The translations under genes were made by a program, and so were the position numbers. From Polyporus tsugae (taxonomy: Eukaryota > Basidiomycota > Agaricomycetes > Polyporales > Polyporaceae), in the NCBI GenBank assembly GCA_024305745.1, contig JAHRBS010000002.1:2604001-2668000 (forward strand): a stretch of DNA of 64,000 bases. The letters are read 5' to 3'. Each line of letters begins with the position of its first letter. Within the stretch, counting starts at the first letter, position 1. Below are positions 46,301 to 58,533 of the stretch, piece by piece. The notes under the pieces are model-generated. The model was not told the DNA's origin, did not search any database, and was given only the letters and a program-made list of their open reading frames with translations.

Positions 46301-49000
46301 CGGATGGGCTCGCTGAGGCTGACTTTGCATGCCGACAACGACCCTCACGGTTCTCGCGGGCGAACGGGCCACGGCAGAGTTGCACGCGCTCTCCAAGGCC
46401 GCGCGCCGATGAGCTGCTCCGAAGCGACGGCCCATCTGCATGCGCACGGGAAGGTGCAGGCGAGCGCAAGCCGACATGGAGAGCTGCCCCCAGGAGAAGT
46501 GCGAGCGTGCACCGGCCGGCTGCTCCAATTCTTCCAGGTAGGGCCGCGGCCCAGCGACCGGCCTCCGGAGTACTAGTGTACGCGAGTCGGGATCGCTAGA
46601 CAAGAATGATCCCGCCGCAGCAGTCGCATGCCCTTCTTCATGCATGTGCGCGCACGGAACATTCAAGTGCTGATCCGCATCACGTCCCAGGTAATTTACG
46701 ACGGCCCCCGGCGCGCGCAAGCTTCAGGGCCAAGGAAAGCATTGGCAACGCGATTGGCAGCGCGGATTGCGCCCGGGACCGTTGGCGAGCGGAAACGCGC
46801 CAAGAGAGAAGGAACACAGGTCGGGTGAGTGGTGTTTGTCGTTGTGTTCGTTTGCGTGTGGGTGCTGATCGATGATCCGACGCTCTTGGTCGTCTCCGCG
46901 CGTATCACATTGTGTTCTGGACGAGTCACGATTGCCAAGGGAGCTCCTCTCCGCCCACCGTGCGCTGTGCGCCGTCAGGGGGCTTATTGCGGTGCTGTAC
47001 GCCTTTGTCTCGGTTTGTCCTTCGTGTGCGCGCAGGCTGAGGCGACGAGGTCAAAGACGAGATATCCGACAAGCCGTGCATTGTTCACCTCCCAAGACAG
47101 GCGAGACCACGCGAATGGAACCCTCTCGTGAGACCGCGTTCCATGTCTCCGCCAAGATGGTCTGAAACTCGGAAGGCAGACTTGGAAGCTCAGCCGAGGC
47201 AGCATCAGGCGCGCTCAATGCTTCCACAGAGTATCATCCGATACTTCCGACCGGCAATATCTGCTGGCCCGCAACTGTGCTCATGATCCGGCCGCGGGTC
47301 TAGATTGTAAATATATTGGTTCTTCGCTTACGCGCGGCCCGACATCTACTAGATATGTCTGCCCTGTCCACGCAGTGCTGACTCCCCTTCCCACCTGGCG
47401 CTTCATCTGCCACCGTCACTCTGAACCGCTACCCACCAAACATCTCGCTCGTCCGTGATCTAGAGCCACTGGCCCTGTCGCATTTTCTGTGAGTGTGTTC
47501 ACGTTGTGCATACCTGCCGGCCGAAAACACGATTCTGACATATGGCTGCTTCAGCATCTCCTTCCCCACGCTGGGAGACGTACCACCAAGCAATTCCCAT
47601 ACTCCCGCAAGGCAGACACGCCAAGGCTCCCAGCTGGGACGTGGTTTGGCAGTGGTCCCGTTGCGCCGCGCTCGATGTTCTAGACAGGCTTCCGACGACA
47701 ACTCTCGCTCCTCGCGTTGAGACCGCCGCTAGCTCTCCACCCCAGCACCCTATTCTTGCCTCATCCGTGCACGTCCAAGGCGGACCCCAGCCACATAACC
47801 CGATGGCCGCTGTTGGACAGAAGGAACCGCGGAGGCATAGAAGAGATGGGGGCGACGATCGACTCGTCTAGAGGTCTGTCTCTTCAGCGCGCGCGCACCC
47901 ACGCGAGTACTCACACATCGCTGCACGCAGGAACAGCGACGCACCAAGCACCCCCTCCTGCACCGTCGCATACCACTGAACGGTCGTCTGAACGCCTCAA
48001 CAGCGATACCAGATCGATCTCCGAGCAATCCGGAATGGCCTGCGGTGTGGCAGATTCCGTCGATGTCTGTCACCCCTGAGTGAGGGAGCATCCGGGACCT
48101 ATCGAACGAAAGTCAGCGGTAAGTAGTCCCTGCAACACACGCTCTTCGAGGACTCGCATGGCGCTCCTGAATCTCCCGAACCGTCCACTCCCAAGTGCTC
48201 GGCCACGCACACTCTCACAGCTAACATCGACGTCCTCGACGGGCTTCCGTCTCTGTCCAAACCGAGCGCACTGCGTCTCGCGTCGGGCGGGACCTTCTGG
48301 CTACACATCTCCAGCAGTACTGACACGTCGCGCTCTGTCTCTCCCAGCCATGCGAGTTGAGCGTCCGGGTCCTATCAGATCAAAGTCAGCCTGGAAGGTG
48401 CGTGTCTCGTCTCCCGAGCTTCCGAGTCCCGACCGGCGTGCGTGCTCACACTGTCCACACCGCTTACCCAAGCTCCTGTGCCCGGCATGTAGGCCGCCGG
48501 ACGAATGCACCATCACGCGCTGTGTCCCGGGTGCTCCGATGTGCCAGGCGTGGTCGGGTTTGACGCACCGAGCAGAACACAAGGTCGAGCATTGATATCG
48601 ACGCGGACCAGCACGCGGCCAGGTGGAGGGCTCGATTCCACGTACAGCACACAGTAAGTGAGTCCGCGCGGGTCGTAAGCCAGAGTCGGGAATTGACGAG
48701 ACCATGCAGCACAGTGCCACAGTGAAGTTGCCAAGGGCGTGCGAGGGAGGCGGGCGCGAGGAGCGGACGCGCAGATGGTGGTGGAAGGAACACCGATTGC
48801 GATGGATGTGGCGGCTCGCTTGGAGGATGCGGAGGGAATAGGCGCTCACTGGCTCGAACGCGACTGCGTGTATTGTGTTTGTAGATACAGATACTTCACT
48901 GTGCATTGACGGAGGACTTTTGTGCGCAATGATCCATTCCGAGTCTTTCAAGGAAGGTCGAGCACATCCTCTCAGTTCTCGTCCGAGCACATATTTCCCT
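43364..49000. other. Spacer of unit 1, no supported gene
   Basis: About 5.6 kb present in all three units. Many open frames exist on both strands, but none has a domain. Differences between the units fall without regard to codon position, and indels (12, 34, 35 bp) are not multiples of three. Around 44024-44450 an ATG frame starting MSANELIASRP looks gene-like, but it is shifted or inverted in unit 3. I read the spacer as non-coding or fully decayed sequence. Confidence 0.5.
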
Positions 49001-49002
49001 AT

Positions 49003-49112
49003 TAATGCCGTCTTCATGCCGTCTTCATGCCCTCTCAATATTAATGCCCTTTCATTTCCCTCTCAATGTTAATGCCCTCTCAATGCCACGCTAATGTCAC
49101 GTTAATGTCCCC
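49003..49112 (+). repeat. AATGYC-type minisatellite at the unit 1/2 junction
   Basis: A stretch of imperfect repeats of a 10-14 bp motif containing (t)taatg or caatgyc (for example cgtcttcatgc twice in a row, and repeated ctctcaatgttaatgccc). It lies just before the start of similarity with unit 1. Confidence 0.75.
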
Positions 49113-49187
49113 AGACCCTACAGAGGAGAGTGATCGGTCGGGGAGATGTCCATCTGCGACCCCCGCGGTTAACTGCATGCCTGCCAG

Positions 49188-49268
49188 TGGTTCGAACCAA
49201 CAGCCGCGGCAATGTCCGTGGGGCGCTCCGTCGCAAGCACAGCGAGAGCAATTCCGAAAATCTTGACC
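49188..49268 (-). repeat. tRNA-like B-box element upstream of POP5 copy 2
   Basis: Same element as at 40700, with GGTTCGAACC at 49189-49198. The putative T-stem is even less paired here, which argues against a functional tRNA. Confidence 0.4.
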
Positions 49269-49311
49269 AGTAACTAACCAATACACCCGACTCGCCGGGA
49301 TATAACAACAC

Positions 49312-50046
49312 ATGGTTAGGTTCAAGGTATGCTTCTCGTACCCTCTACGCAACAACGGCCCTCTCACCCAAGTCGTGATTTGAACAGAACCGCTGGCTCC
49401 TCGTCGAGTTTCTCCCCTGCTCCTCTCTTAACCCCAATCAACCCTCTCATGCCTCGGAAGAACAAACGACGAGCAAGGATATCTGGGCCGCACTCAAGCA
49501 GAGCGTCATCGCTCACTTCGGAGACACCGGCTGGGGCGCGGTCGGCTCTTCGCTCACTAGTCAGTCCCTTTCCTGCTATCCAAAGAAGATGAGTGCGTCG
49601 CTTTCTGACGGTGCTGATCGACTTCAGTCAAGTACTTCTCCCCACGCACGAACCTATGCATCATCCGCGTCGCGCGGGACCCGCACAAGATCGCATGGGC
49701 TAGCGTAACACTCATGACGACGATCGACGGGCGCAAGTACATCCCCCACGTCGTCCACGTCTCCGGTGCGCCGTCAACCTAGGCTACAGGCTGTGCATCA
49801 CTGACCTGACTCACGTAGGAACGGTAAAGCAGGCTCAGCTGGCGGCGATCCGCCATAATCGCGAAGTCGTCGCTCGCTATCGTGCCCGCGCAAAGACTTC
49901 AGGTGCGTTCAACCTTCAAACCGTCCCCCTGCACACAGAACGTTCGGGCCTTTGCTGACTAGAAGACCAACATAGCCGGCTATCAAGACTCATACGAAGA
50001 GTTCCTCCAAACGAGCACGGAAGAGATCGAAGGGCTGCAAGATTAA
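49312..50046 (+). CDS. POP5: RNase P/MRP subunit POP5, copy 2
   Basis: Intact second POP5: exons 49312-49326, 49388-49559, 49628-49765, 49819-49902 and 49976-50046, 480 nt, 159 aa. It is one codon shorter than copies 1 and 3 in the loop after NRWLLVEFLPC (SSLNPNQPS in place of QASLNPNQPS), and it has several private silent and conservative changes in exon 2 (SKDIWAALKQS). All splice sites are kept and no stop is present. It keeps the convergent arrangement with the neighbouring, here broken, synthase gene. Nothing shows whether all three copies are transcribed. The upstream 100 bp are more like copy 3 than copy 1. Confidence 0.9.
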
Positions 50047-50169
50047 CCAACCTCCGAGTCCTCCATTCGACTGTACGCGCATCAATTGCTCATCTATAAA
50101 CACACGTCGTTCGGTCATCTATATACTTTAAGTTTTAACCCTAACTCCGACCATTTCTCACCTGATCGT

Positions 50170-51692
50170 TCATAGCTTCGCCTGCACGCTCACCACCTGC
50201 CCCTCTGCGCCTGTTCCGCCACCCGCGCCCGCCCTCTCCCAGCTCTCTGCCCACTCGATCATGCCCTTCACGAGCCGCTCGACGTCCTCGCGCGTGTTTC
50301 CCGCGTGCAGGCACACGCGGATGCGATCCGCACCCTTGGGCACAGTCGGCCACGTGATGGGCCGCGCATTCAGTCCGCGCACGCGCAAGTACGCTGAGAG
50401 CGGGCGCGGGTGCGGGGTTAGGACGGGGACGATCGGCGCGGCGGGTTTTAGGTTTTGGGTTTTGTATTGGGATGCGGACACAGAGACAGCCGATGAATGG
50501 GGAGAATGGGAGGGAGGGAAAAGATGTGGGGGGAGCGCGAGGAGTGCGGGCGAGATGCGGCGGGTTGCGAGGGCGTTGCGGAGGGATGCGAGGAAGTATG
50601 TGCTGAGGTCAAGGAGGTTCTTGGAGAGCTGGGTTCACCGGGTTGTTAGCGTGTCGTGTAGGGAATGCGCGAATGCTGGGAGGGCGTATCCACACCTTGT
50701 CAGCTTCGCCCGATTCGAGCAGGTCAAAGGAGCAGTCTGCAGCGATGAAGTTCGCGTAGCTCAGCGAGGTGGTGTAGATCAGCGAGCGCGTAGTTGAGCA
50801 GGTAGTCCCGTACAAGAGGGGTTACTAGGAACACGGCTAAGAATGATTTCGTTCAGTGTCTGCAGCGCTATATTAGCCCCCTCAACTCTCCAATTTATTG
50901 TCTCTTCGTCACGTGGACGCTTTGGTGTGATGCAGCGACCGTCCCGGCGAGCGCTTTGCCAAAGGTGTGTAGGCGGGCGAACACCCGATCCTGCAAACCA
51001 TACGCCGCGACCAACCCGCGCCCTTGCGGGCCATACACACCTGTCGAGTGCGCCTCGTCAACAATGACATATCCGTTCCCTCTCGGCAAGAGCTCCTCGA
51101 CCGCTTCGACGATGTCCACCAAAGGCACAAGGTTCCCGTCCATGCTGTACAGCGCCTCCACCGTCACGAACACACTGCTCTCCCCGTCTCTCAATGCTGT
51201 ATGGGACCCAATAAGAGCCTGGAGGACCTCGCGGAGCGCAGAGACTGAGTTGTGGGCGAACGCGACCCGCGCATTTGAATCGACGCGGGAGGCACGCATC
51301 CCGTCATACACAGACGCGTGTATGTGCTCGTCGTACACGATCGCGTCGCCCGGCTGCGGCACGCTCGAGAAGAAGCCGACGTTCGCGTCGAAGCCCGAGT
51401 TGAAGAGCAGCGCAGCGGGCGCACGGAAGAACTCCGCGAGGCGCGCCTCGAACGACGCGTGCGCATGCCCGTTCACGAGCAGGCGCGAGCCGCCTGAGCC
51501 GAGCACATATGGAGCGTCGTGAAGCTTGGCGAGGAAGCGGGCGCAGAGGTCGTCAGAGTGGGAGAGGGAGAGGTAGTCGTTGGTGAAGAAGTCGACGAGG
51601 TGGTGGTCCGCGGAGGGGTCTGGAAGCCTGCGGCGGATGAGGCGCTTCTCGCGAGATGCGAGCGCGGCGTTGAGCTTGTCGTTGAGCGGCAT
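50170..51692 (-). pseudogene. Oxoamine (KAPA) synthase pseudogene, copy 2
   Basis: Exon 1 (from 51692) is nearly intact down to the catalytic HTFGKALAGT. After that the splice donor and most of intron 1 are missing: relative to copy 1, 116 bp (42495-42610) are deleted between two CGTCCC hexamers, leaving one hexamer at 50940-50945. Translation therefore continues into intron and stops at 50895 after 265 residues. In exon 2, two bases of a GC run (near 50788) are also lost, shifting the frame even if splicing were rescued. Exon 3 (50170-50628) remains almost identical to copy 1. The truncated product would keep the cofactor lysine but lack the C-terminal domain. It is unlikely to work. Confidence 0.9.
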
Positions 51693-54600
51693 CGCGTTGG
51701 GCGTCGTCGGCGAGTTGTGCTAATCAAGAGTGTGGGTTTTTGTCGTCCTTCAGCGCACCAGTGGTTTCGATTTGTAGTGTCCGTTGTGCATCCGGTCCCT
51801 CGGATTATTGACAGGCGCTTAGATCAAAAGTTCCTGTAGATATGGCGAGCTTTCTGAAGACAAAACATGAATAATGATCGCAGGTGTCTAAGGATGACTT
51901 ACACGATGATCTAGGGCTTGTGGGGGTCCAGCACAACGAAGTCGTTGGTCAAAAGACGAATGACTTGGCCCGGTCTGCGCCCGATGCGATCTTGAGGAGG
52001 CGGGAAAGCACGGGAGACGGACACTGTCGGAGCCTGCAGCGGATGAGAGGGTGATTTGTCATAGTAACCTCAGGTGTGTACACAGCGATCTAAGTAGGTG
52101 GAGGTTGGGTCGAACGTGTTGAACGAGGACGGACGAATGACATGCCCGATGTCATCTGGCGATCGCGTGGGACCTTCGATCGCACTCAAACCGGGTTCCC
52201 CTCGTCTCTCAGCCCATCTCCTCCTCTTTTCGACCTCGCCGGGCTCAGTTGTTACACATCCACACTCGCCGTTGGCCGTCTTGGCCCTCCCTCATTCCGC
52301 CTTTGTTCTCACTCTGCTGTGCCGTTAGTCGCCCGTTCATCCCATGTCCGCCAATGAGCTCATCGCTTCTCGTCCCACCCCACAGCTCGCCTCCCACTTC
52401 ATACGGCCGCAACTCCACACGCTCCTCCGAAATTCTACGGCGAACACTACAGTACATGCGGAGGCACGCATCGCGGACAATCTCAGCCGCTCTCACCTCA
52501 CCGCACAAGCAAGCTGCCCGACCGTCGACGCTCCTTGCACATTATGTTGCCCCCAGCCTTCGGATTCGCCATCGGATTCGCCATCGCTGCCACCCGCGTC
52601 GACATTGGCGCGCTCCTTCGAGCGTCTCTCAAGCTCTGCGAGTGCGGTGGTCAGTATAATGTCATACCGCGTACGTTCCCCCACCCCAAACCGTAGCCCG
52701 ACGATACTCACCGTGAACATACAGCTACAGCCAACGGCCGGGATCCATGCGGGGCTGCAAACACAACGAGCGGGGAAAGCGTAGTGTCCGGCACACAATC
52801 AAAGGAACTAGGTGAGTACAGAGGGCGGAGCACCCAAAGACGGGTGTGTTGATACCCTCCCCATTGCCCTCCAGCTTTTATACCCTCTCGCCAGCCGGCA
52901 GAACACTTCCGACGGCTTGCACCGCCCGCTGGGACGTCCCCGGCGCTGGGCCCCAAGCCCCGAGTGCGCCGTCTCGATTGTCGTCGGCTCGTACAACCGA
53001 GCTTCCCCATCTCCCAGCTCTCCCGCCCGTCCAAGCGCGCCAAGATACACATCCCCTGAGGCCTCGACGTGCGACGGGACGTGCCACCCGCTTCGGATCT
53101 TGTGAAACGTCGCCCGCCCTGGCACGCTCACATTGTCGGGCAGGCTGTGGTCGCTGCCGGCTCCGTCCTGCATTGCGGGCTCGGTCACACCCTCCTCAAC
53201 GGTAACCCAGAGCACCCACCAAGCTATTGGATGCCTTCTGCTGGGAGACGGCCTTCATGGCTGCAGTACGTACGTGTAATGAGTCGGCATTTACATCGTG
53301 CGCGTAATGATGCCGCCTCCCGCCCAGACTTTTTATTGGAAAGGCACGAGAATTCGGAATGCCACGGGCGGGCCATCTTGTGAGGGAAAGAACGGCTGGA
53401 GTTCGGCGTGACAGGTGCTCCGGCAGCGCACACGCCCTATCTCCCAACCCTCAGCCATCCCCCCGTGTTCCACTAGCGTCCAAGCCAACTTGGAGTACGT
53501 CGGCACCATCCACACTCGCGTCGGCTGCCATCCGAGCCGTTTCACGAAACGCGTGAGACCCGCGACCTATGGTCCGCCCGGCTTGGCAGGTTTCTCGACT
53601 TCCGGTAAGTCGTCCCACACTGGCTGCGCCGACTTCAGACGATCATGCTGACGTCTGTAAATGCAATTCAACGTCAGCGCGAGCTGCAACGAATGGCCGG
53701 GGTCGCGTTTTGTCGGTCAGGACCCGGAATATTGGTAATAACTTTTGCTGTAGACGTCCGTTCGCGCAGAAATCGAGCGACAAGCATCCTTGTACACCTA
53801 TGCACCGTCCGAGAACGGTTTCGCGGCGATCCGAGGAGGGTGTGAAAACAGTGTTTTCATCGCGTTTTCATGGCTGCCCGGAATGTGCGGCCTCTCCAGC
53901 ATCGGGTTCCCTTCCGAGCGCCATGGAGACTGTTTTTCTAGGCCCTGTACGTCCAGTGCAACACGTTTACTGCACTTGCCCCATCGGCCGACCATGTTTA
54001 GAAAATCAGCTTTGGTCGGATTCGTCGGCGGACGGGTGCAGATGGCGCGCACGCTCTCCCGCCGTTTCCCCCGCTTGGGACGACCGTCAGGCGACCATGC
54101 ACGACTGTTACTAACCCAGGCTGAGCACCAGGCATGCCATTTCAACAGGAGACGATCGCGAAGCCCCGGAGCGGGGCACGTTGGTTCCGGAGTTGTACCG
54201 TGCGCGCACTCGACTCCAACCAACAACCGGTTGCTTGATCCAACTTTCCGACCGTCAAGCTTAGGATGTCTCGATACAGTCTACTCGGGGCAGGTGGGCG
54301 TCGGCGCGTCAATTCGATTTCTGGGTGGGTACATCGACGGTCAGTCTGGGTCCATGGCGGGCTGCTGAAGCAGTCGCGGTGCAGCTGAGTGTGCCGGGCG
54401 ACGTTCGGGACGACCAATGACGACCGTTACACAGTTGTTCCAGCCAAGCGTCGGGATCGACGCGCGTCTGTGGGCGGCGCATTCGCCGTTCTCAAGCGGC
54501 GTCGGTTCCCAGGTGCCCCGCCTGGCCAAGAGCAAGAGCTCGGTGTGCTCCGTCGAAACCCGTCGCCTGAGTGGGAGACGGGCTGTTTCACTGCGCCCGC

Positions 54601-57362
54601 ATGTCTGCGGACGGGAAATTCTCGACCTCGCATGCAACAAGCTGCTGAGCAGCCCGTCCGGGCTCGCCGAGGTTGAGTTTGCATGCCGACAGCGGCCCTC
54701 ACGGTTGTCCCGGGCGAACGGGCCACGGCAGAGTTGCACGCGCTCTCCAAGGCCGCGCGCCGATGAGCTGCTCCGAAGCGACAGCCCATCTGCATGCGCA
54801 CGGGAAGGTGCAGGCGAGCGCAAGCCGACATGGAGAGCTGCCCCCAGGAGAAGTGCGAGCGTGCACCGGCCGGCTGCTCCAATTCTTCCAGGTAGGGCCG
54901 CGGCCCAGCGACCGGCCTCCGGAGTACTAGTGTACGCGAGTCGGGATCGCTAGACAAGAATGATCCCGCCGCAGCAGTCGCGTGCCCTTCTTCATGCATG
55001 TGCGCGCACGGAACATTCAAGTGCTGATCCGCATCACGTCCCAGGTAATTTACGACGGCCCCCGGCGCGCGCAAGCTTCAGGGCCAAGGAAAGCATTGGC
55101 AACGCGATTGGCAGCGCGGATTGCGCCCGGGACCGTTGGCGAGCGGAAACGCGCCAAGAGGGCAGGAACACCGGTCGGGTGAGCGGTGTTTGTCGTTGTG
55201 TTCGTTTGCGTGTGGGTGCTGATCGATGATCCGACGCTCTAGGTCGTCTCCGCGCGTATCACATTGTGTTCTGGACGAGTCACGATTGCCAAGGGAGCTC
55301 CTCTCCGCCCACCGTGCGCTGTGCGCCGTCAGGGGGCTTATTGCGGTGCTGTACGCCTTTGTCTCGGTTTGTCCTTCGTGTGCGCGCAGGCTGAGGCGAC
55401 GAGGTCAAAGACGAGATATCCGACAAGCCGTGCAGTGTTCACCTCTGAAGACAGGCGAGACCACGCAAATGGGACAGCGACGGTCTGGGACCCTCTCGTG
55501 AGACCACGTTGTCTCCGCCAAGACGGTCTGAAACTCGGAAGGCAGACTTGGGAGTTCAGCCGAGGCAGCATCAGGCGCGCTCGATGCTTCCACAGAGTAT
55601 CATCCGATACTTCCGACCCGCAATATCTGCTGGCCCGCAACCAGTGTGCTCATGATCCGGCCGCGGGTCTAGATTATATATATATTGGCTCTTCGCTTAC
55701 GCGCGGCCCGACATCTACTAGATATGTCTGCCCTGTCCCGCAGTACTGACTCCCCTTCCCGCCTGGCGCTGTCGTCTGCCACCGTCACTCTGAACCGCTA
55801 CCCACCAAACACCTCGCTCGTCCGTGATCTAGAGCCACTGGCCCTGTCGCATTTTCTGTGAGTGTGTTCATGTTGTGCATACCTGCCGGCCGAAAACACG
55901 ATTCTGACATATGGCTGCTTCAGCATCTCCTTCCCGACGCTGGGAGACGTACCACCAAGCAATTCCCATACTCCCGCAAGGCAGACACGCCAAGGCTCCC
56001 AGCTGGGACGTGGTTTGGCAGTGGTCCCGTTGCGCCGCGCTCGACGTTCTAGACAGGCTTCCGACGACAACTCTCGCTCCTCGCGTTGAGACCGCCGCTA
56101 GCTCTCCACCCCAGCACCCTATTCTTGCCTCATCCGTGCACGTCCAAGGCGGACCCCAGCCACATAACCCGATGGCCGCTGTTGGACAGAAGGAACCGCG
56201 GAGGCATAGAAGAGATGGGGGCGACGATCGACTCGTCTAGAGGTCTGTCTCTTCAGCGCGCGCGCACCCACGCGAGTACTCACACATCGCTGCACGCAGG
56301 AACAGCGACGCACCAAGCACCCCCTCCTGCACCGTCGCATACCACTGAACGGTCGTCTGAACGCCTCAACAGCGATACCAGATCGATCTCCGAGCAATCC
56401 GGAATGGCCTGCGGTGTGGCAGATTCCGTCGATGTCTGTCACCCCTGAGTGAGGGAGCATCCGGGACCTATCGAACGAAAGTCAGCGGTAAGTAGTCCCT
56501 GCAACACACGCTCTTCGAGGACTCGCATGGCGCTCCTGAATCTCCCGAACCGTCCACTCCCAAGTGCTCGGCCACGCACACTCTCACAGCTAACATCGAC
56601 GTCCTCGACGGGCTTCCGTCTCTGTCCAAACCGAGCGCACTGCGTCTCGCGTCGGGCGGGACCTTCTGGCTACACATCTCCAGTAGTACTGACACGTCGC
56701 GCTCTGTCTCTCCCAGCCATGCGAGTTGAGCGTCCGGGTCCTATCAGATCAAAGTCAGCCTGGAAGGTGCGTGTCTCGTCTCCCGAGCTTCCGAGTCCCG
56801 ACCGGCGTGCGTGCTCGCACTGCCCAAACCGCTTACCCAAGCTGTTGTGCCCGCGCGGCGCGTACGGAGGAATGGGCCACCGTCACGCGCTGTGTCCCGG
56901 GTGCTCCGATGTGCCAGGCGTGGTCGGGTTTGACGCACCGAGCAGAACACAAGGTCGAGCATTGATATCGACGCGGACCAGCACGCAGCCAGGTGGAGGG
57001 CTCGATTCCACGTACAGCACACAGTAAGTGAGTCCGCGCGGGTCGTAAGCCAGAGTCGGGAATTGACGAGACCATGCAGCACAGTGCCACAGTGAAGTTG
57101 CCAAGGGCGTGCGAGGGAGGCGGGCGCGAGGAGCGGACGCGCAGATGGTGGTGGAAGGAACGCCGATGGATGTGGCGGCTCGCTTGGAGGATGCGGAGGG
57201 AATAGGCGCTCACTGGCTCGAACGCGACTGCGTGTATTGTGTTTGTAGATACAGATACTTCACTGTGCATTGACGGAGGACTTTTGTGCGCAATGATCCA
57301 TTCCGAGTCTTTCAAGGAAGGTCGAGCACATCCTCTCAGTTCTCGTCCGAGCACATATTTTC
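51693..57362. other. Spacer of unit 2, no supported gene
   Basis: Counterpart of 43364-49000. It holds the 35-bp insertion at 53205-53239 and small indels near 54300 and 56860 relative to unit 1. No domain or conserved frame was found on either strand. Confidence 0.5.
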
Positions 57363-57470
57363 CTATTAATGCCGTCTTCATGCCATCTTCATGCCCTCTC
57401 AATGTCATGCTAATCTCAATGTCATGCTAATCTCAATGTCAATGCCACGTTAATGTCACGTTAATGTCCC
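57363..57470 (+). repeat. AATGYC-type minisatellite at the unit 2/3 junction
   Basis: Counterpart of 49003-49112. Here a 17-bp unit (tcaatgtcatgctaatc) is repeated twice perfectly, followed by ccacgttaatgt/cacgttaatgt repeats. The repeat number differs from the first junction, as expected of an unstable tandem array. Confidence 0.8.
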
Positions 57471-57544
57471 CAGACCGTACAGAGGAGAGTGATCGGTCGG
57501 GGAGATGTCCATCTGCGACCCCCGCGGTTAACTGCATGCCTGCC

Positions 57545-57628
57545 AGTGGTTCGAACCAACAGCCGCGGCAACTTCCGTGGGGCGCTCCGTCGCAAGCACA
57601 GCGAGAGCAATTCCGAAAATCTTGACCA
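57545..57628 (-). repeat. tRNA-like B-box element upstream of POP5 copy 3
   Basis: Same element as at 40700 and 49188, with GGTTCGAACC at 57548-57557. Almost identical to the unit 2 version. Confidence 0.4.
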
Positions 57629-57670
57629 GTAACTAACCAATACACCCGACTCGCCGGGATATAACAACAG

Positions 57671-58409
57671 ATGGTTAGGTTCAAGGTATGCTTCTCGTAC
57701 CGCTCTACGCAACAACGGCCCTCTCACCCAAGTCGTGATTTGAACAGAACCGCTGGCTCCTCGTCGAGTTTCTCCCCTGCCAGGCCTCTCTCAACCCCAA
57801 TCAACCCTCTCGTGCCTCGGAAGAACAAGCGACGAGCAAGAGCATCTGGGCTGCACTCAAGCAGAGCGTCTTCGCCCACTTCGGAGACACCGGCTGGGGC
57901 GCGGTCGGCTCTTCGCTCACCAGTCAGTCCCTTTCTTGCTATCCAAAAAAGATGAGTGCGTCACTTGCTGACGGTACTGATTGACGAAAGTCAAGTACTT
58001 CTCCCCACGCACGAACTTGTGCATCATTCGTGTCGCGCGCGATCCGCACAAGATCGCATGGGCTAGCGTCACGCTCATGACGACGATCGACGGGCGCAAG
58101 TACATCCCCCACGTCGTCCACGTCTCCGGTGCGCCGTCAACCTAGGCTACAGGCTGTGCATCACTGACCTGACTCACGTAGGAACGGTAAAGCAGGCTCA
58201 GCTGGCGGCGATCCGCCATAATCGCGAAGTCGTCGCTCGCTATCGTGCCCGCGCAAAGACTTCAGGTGCGTTCAACCTTCAAACCGTCCCCCTGCACACA
58301 GAACGTTCGGGCCTTTGCTGACTAGAAGACCAACATAGCCGGCTATCAAGACTCATACGAAAAGTTCCTCCATACGAGCACGGAAGAGATCGAAGGGCTG
58401 CAAGATTAA
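57671..58409 (+). CDS. POP5: RNase P/MRP subunit POP5, copy 3
   Basis: Intact: exons 57671-57685, 57748-57922, 57991-58128, 58182-58265 and 58339-58409, 483 nt, 160 aa. It is a visible mosaic. The promoter and first intron resemble copy 2, exon 2 to mid exon 3 (about 57770-58070) is nearly identical to copy 1 including intron 2, and everything downstream again matches copy 2. Private changes are few, for example KQSVFAHF for KQSVIAHF and EKFLHTS for EEFLHTS. No stop or frameshift. Confidence 0.9.
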
Positions 58410-58533
58410 CCAACCTCCGAGTCCTCCATTCGACTGTACGCGCATCAATTGCTCATCTATAAACACACGTCGTTCGGTCATCTATATACTTTAAGTTTTA
58501 GCCCTTTGATCCGACCATTTCTCACCCGATCGT

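Larger units (their letters stand above)
40690..48990 (+). repeat. Tandem segmental duplication, unit 1
   Basis: First of three direct copies of an ~8.4 kb segment holding POP5 (+), an alpha-oxoamine synthase gene (-) and a long spacer. The left edge of similarity to units 2 and 3 lies within the tRNA-like element near 40700. The POP5 start codons of successive units are 8452 and 8359 bp apart. Most of the unit is over 95 percent identical to unit 2 by eye. Confidence 0.9.
49188..57362 (+). repeat. Tandem segmental duplication, unit 2
   Basis: Second copy of the ~8.4 kb segment. Its POP5 is intact, but its oxoamine synthase is a pseudogene. Its spacer carries a 35-bp insertion (53205-53239) absent from units 1 and 3, and it differs from both at many sites where units 1 and 3 agree (for example 53678-53780 versus 45318-45420 and 61958-62060). 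Confidence 0.88.
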
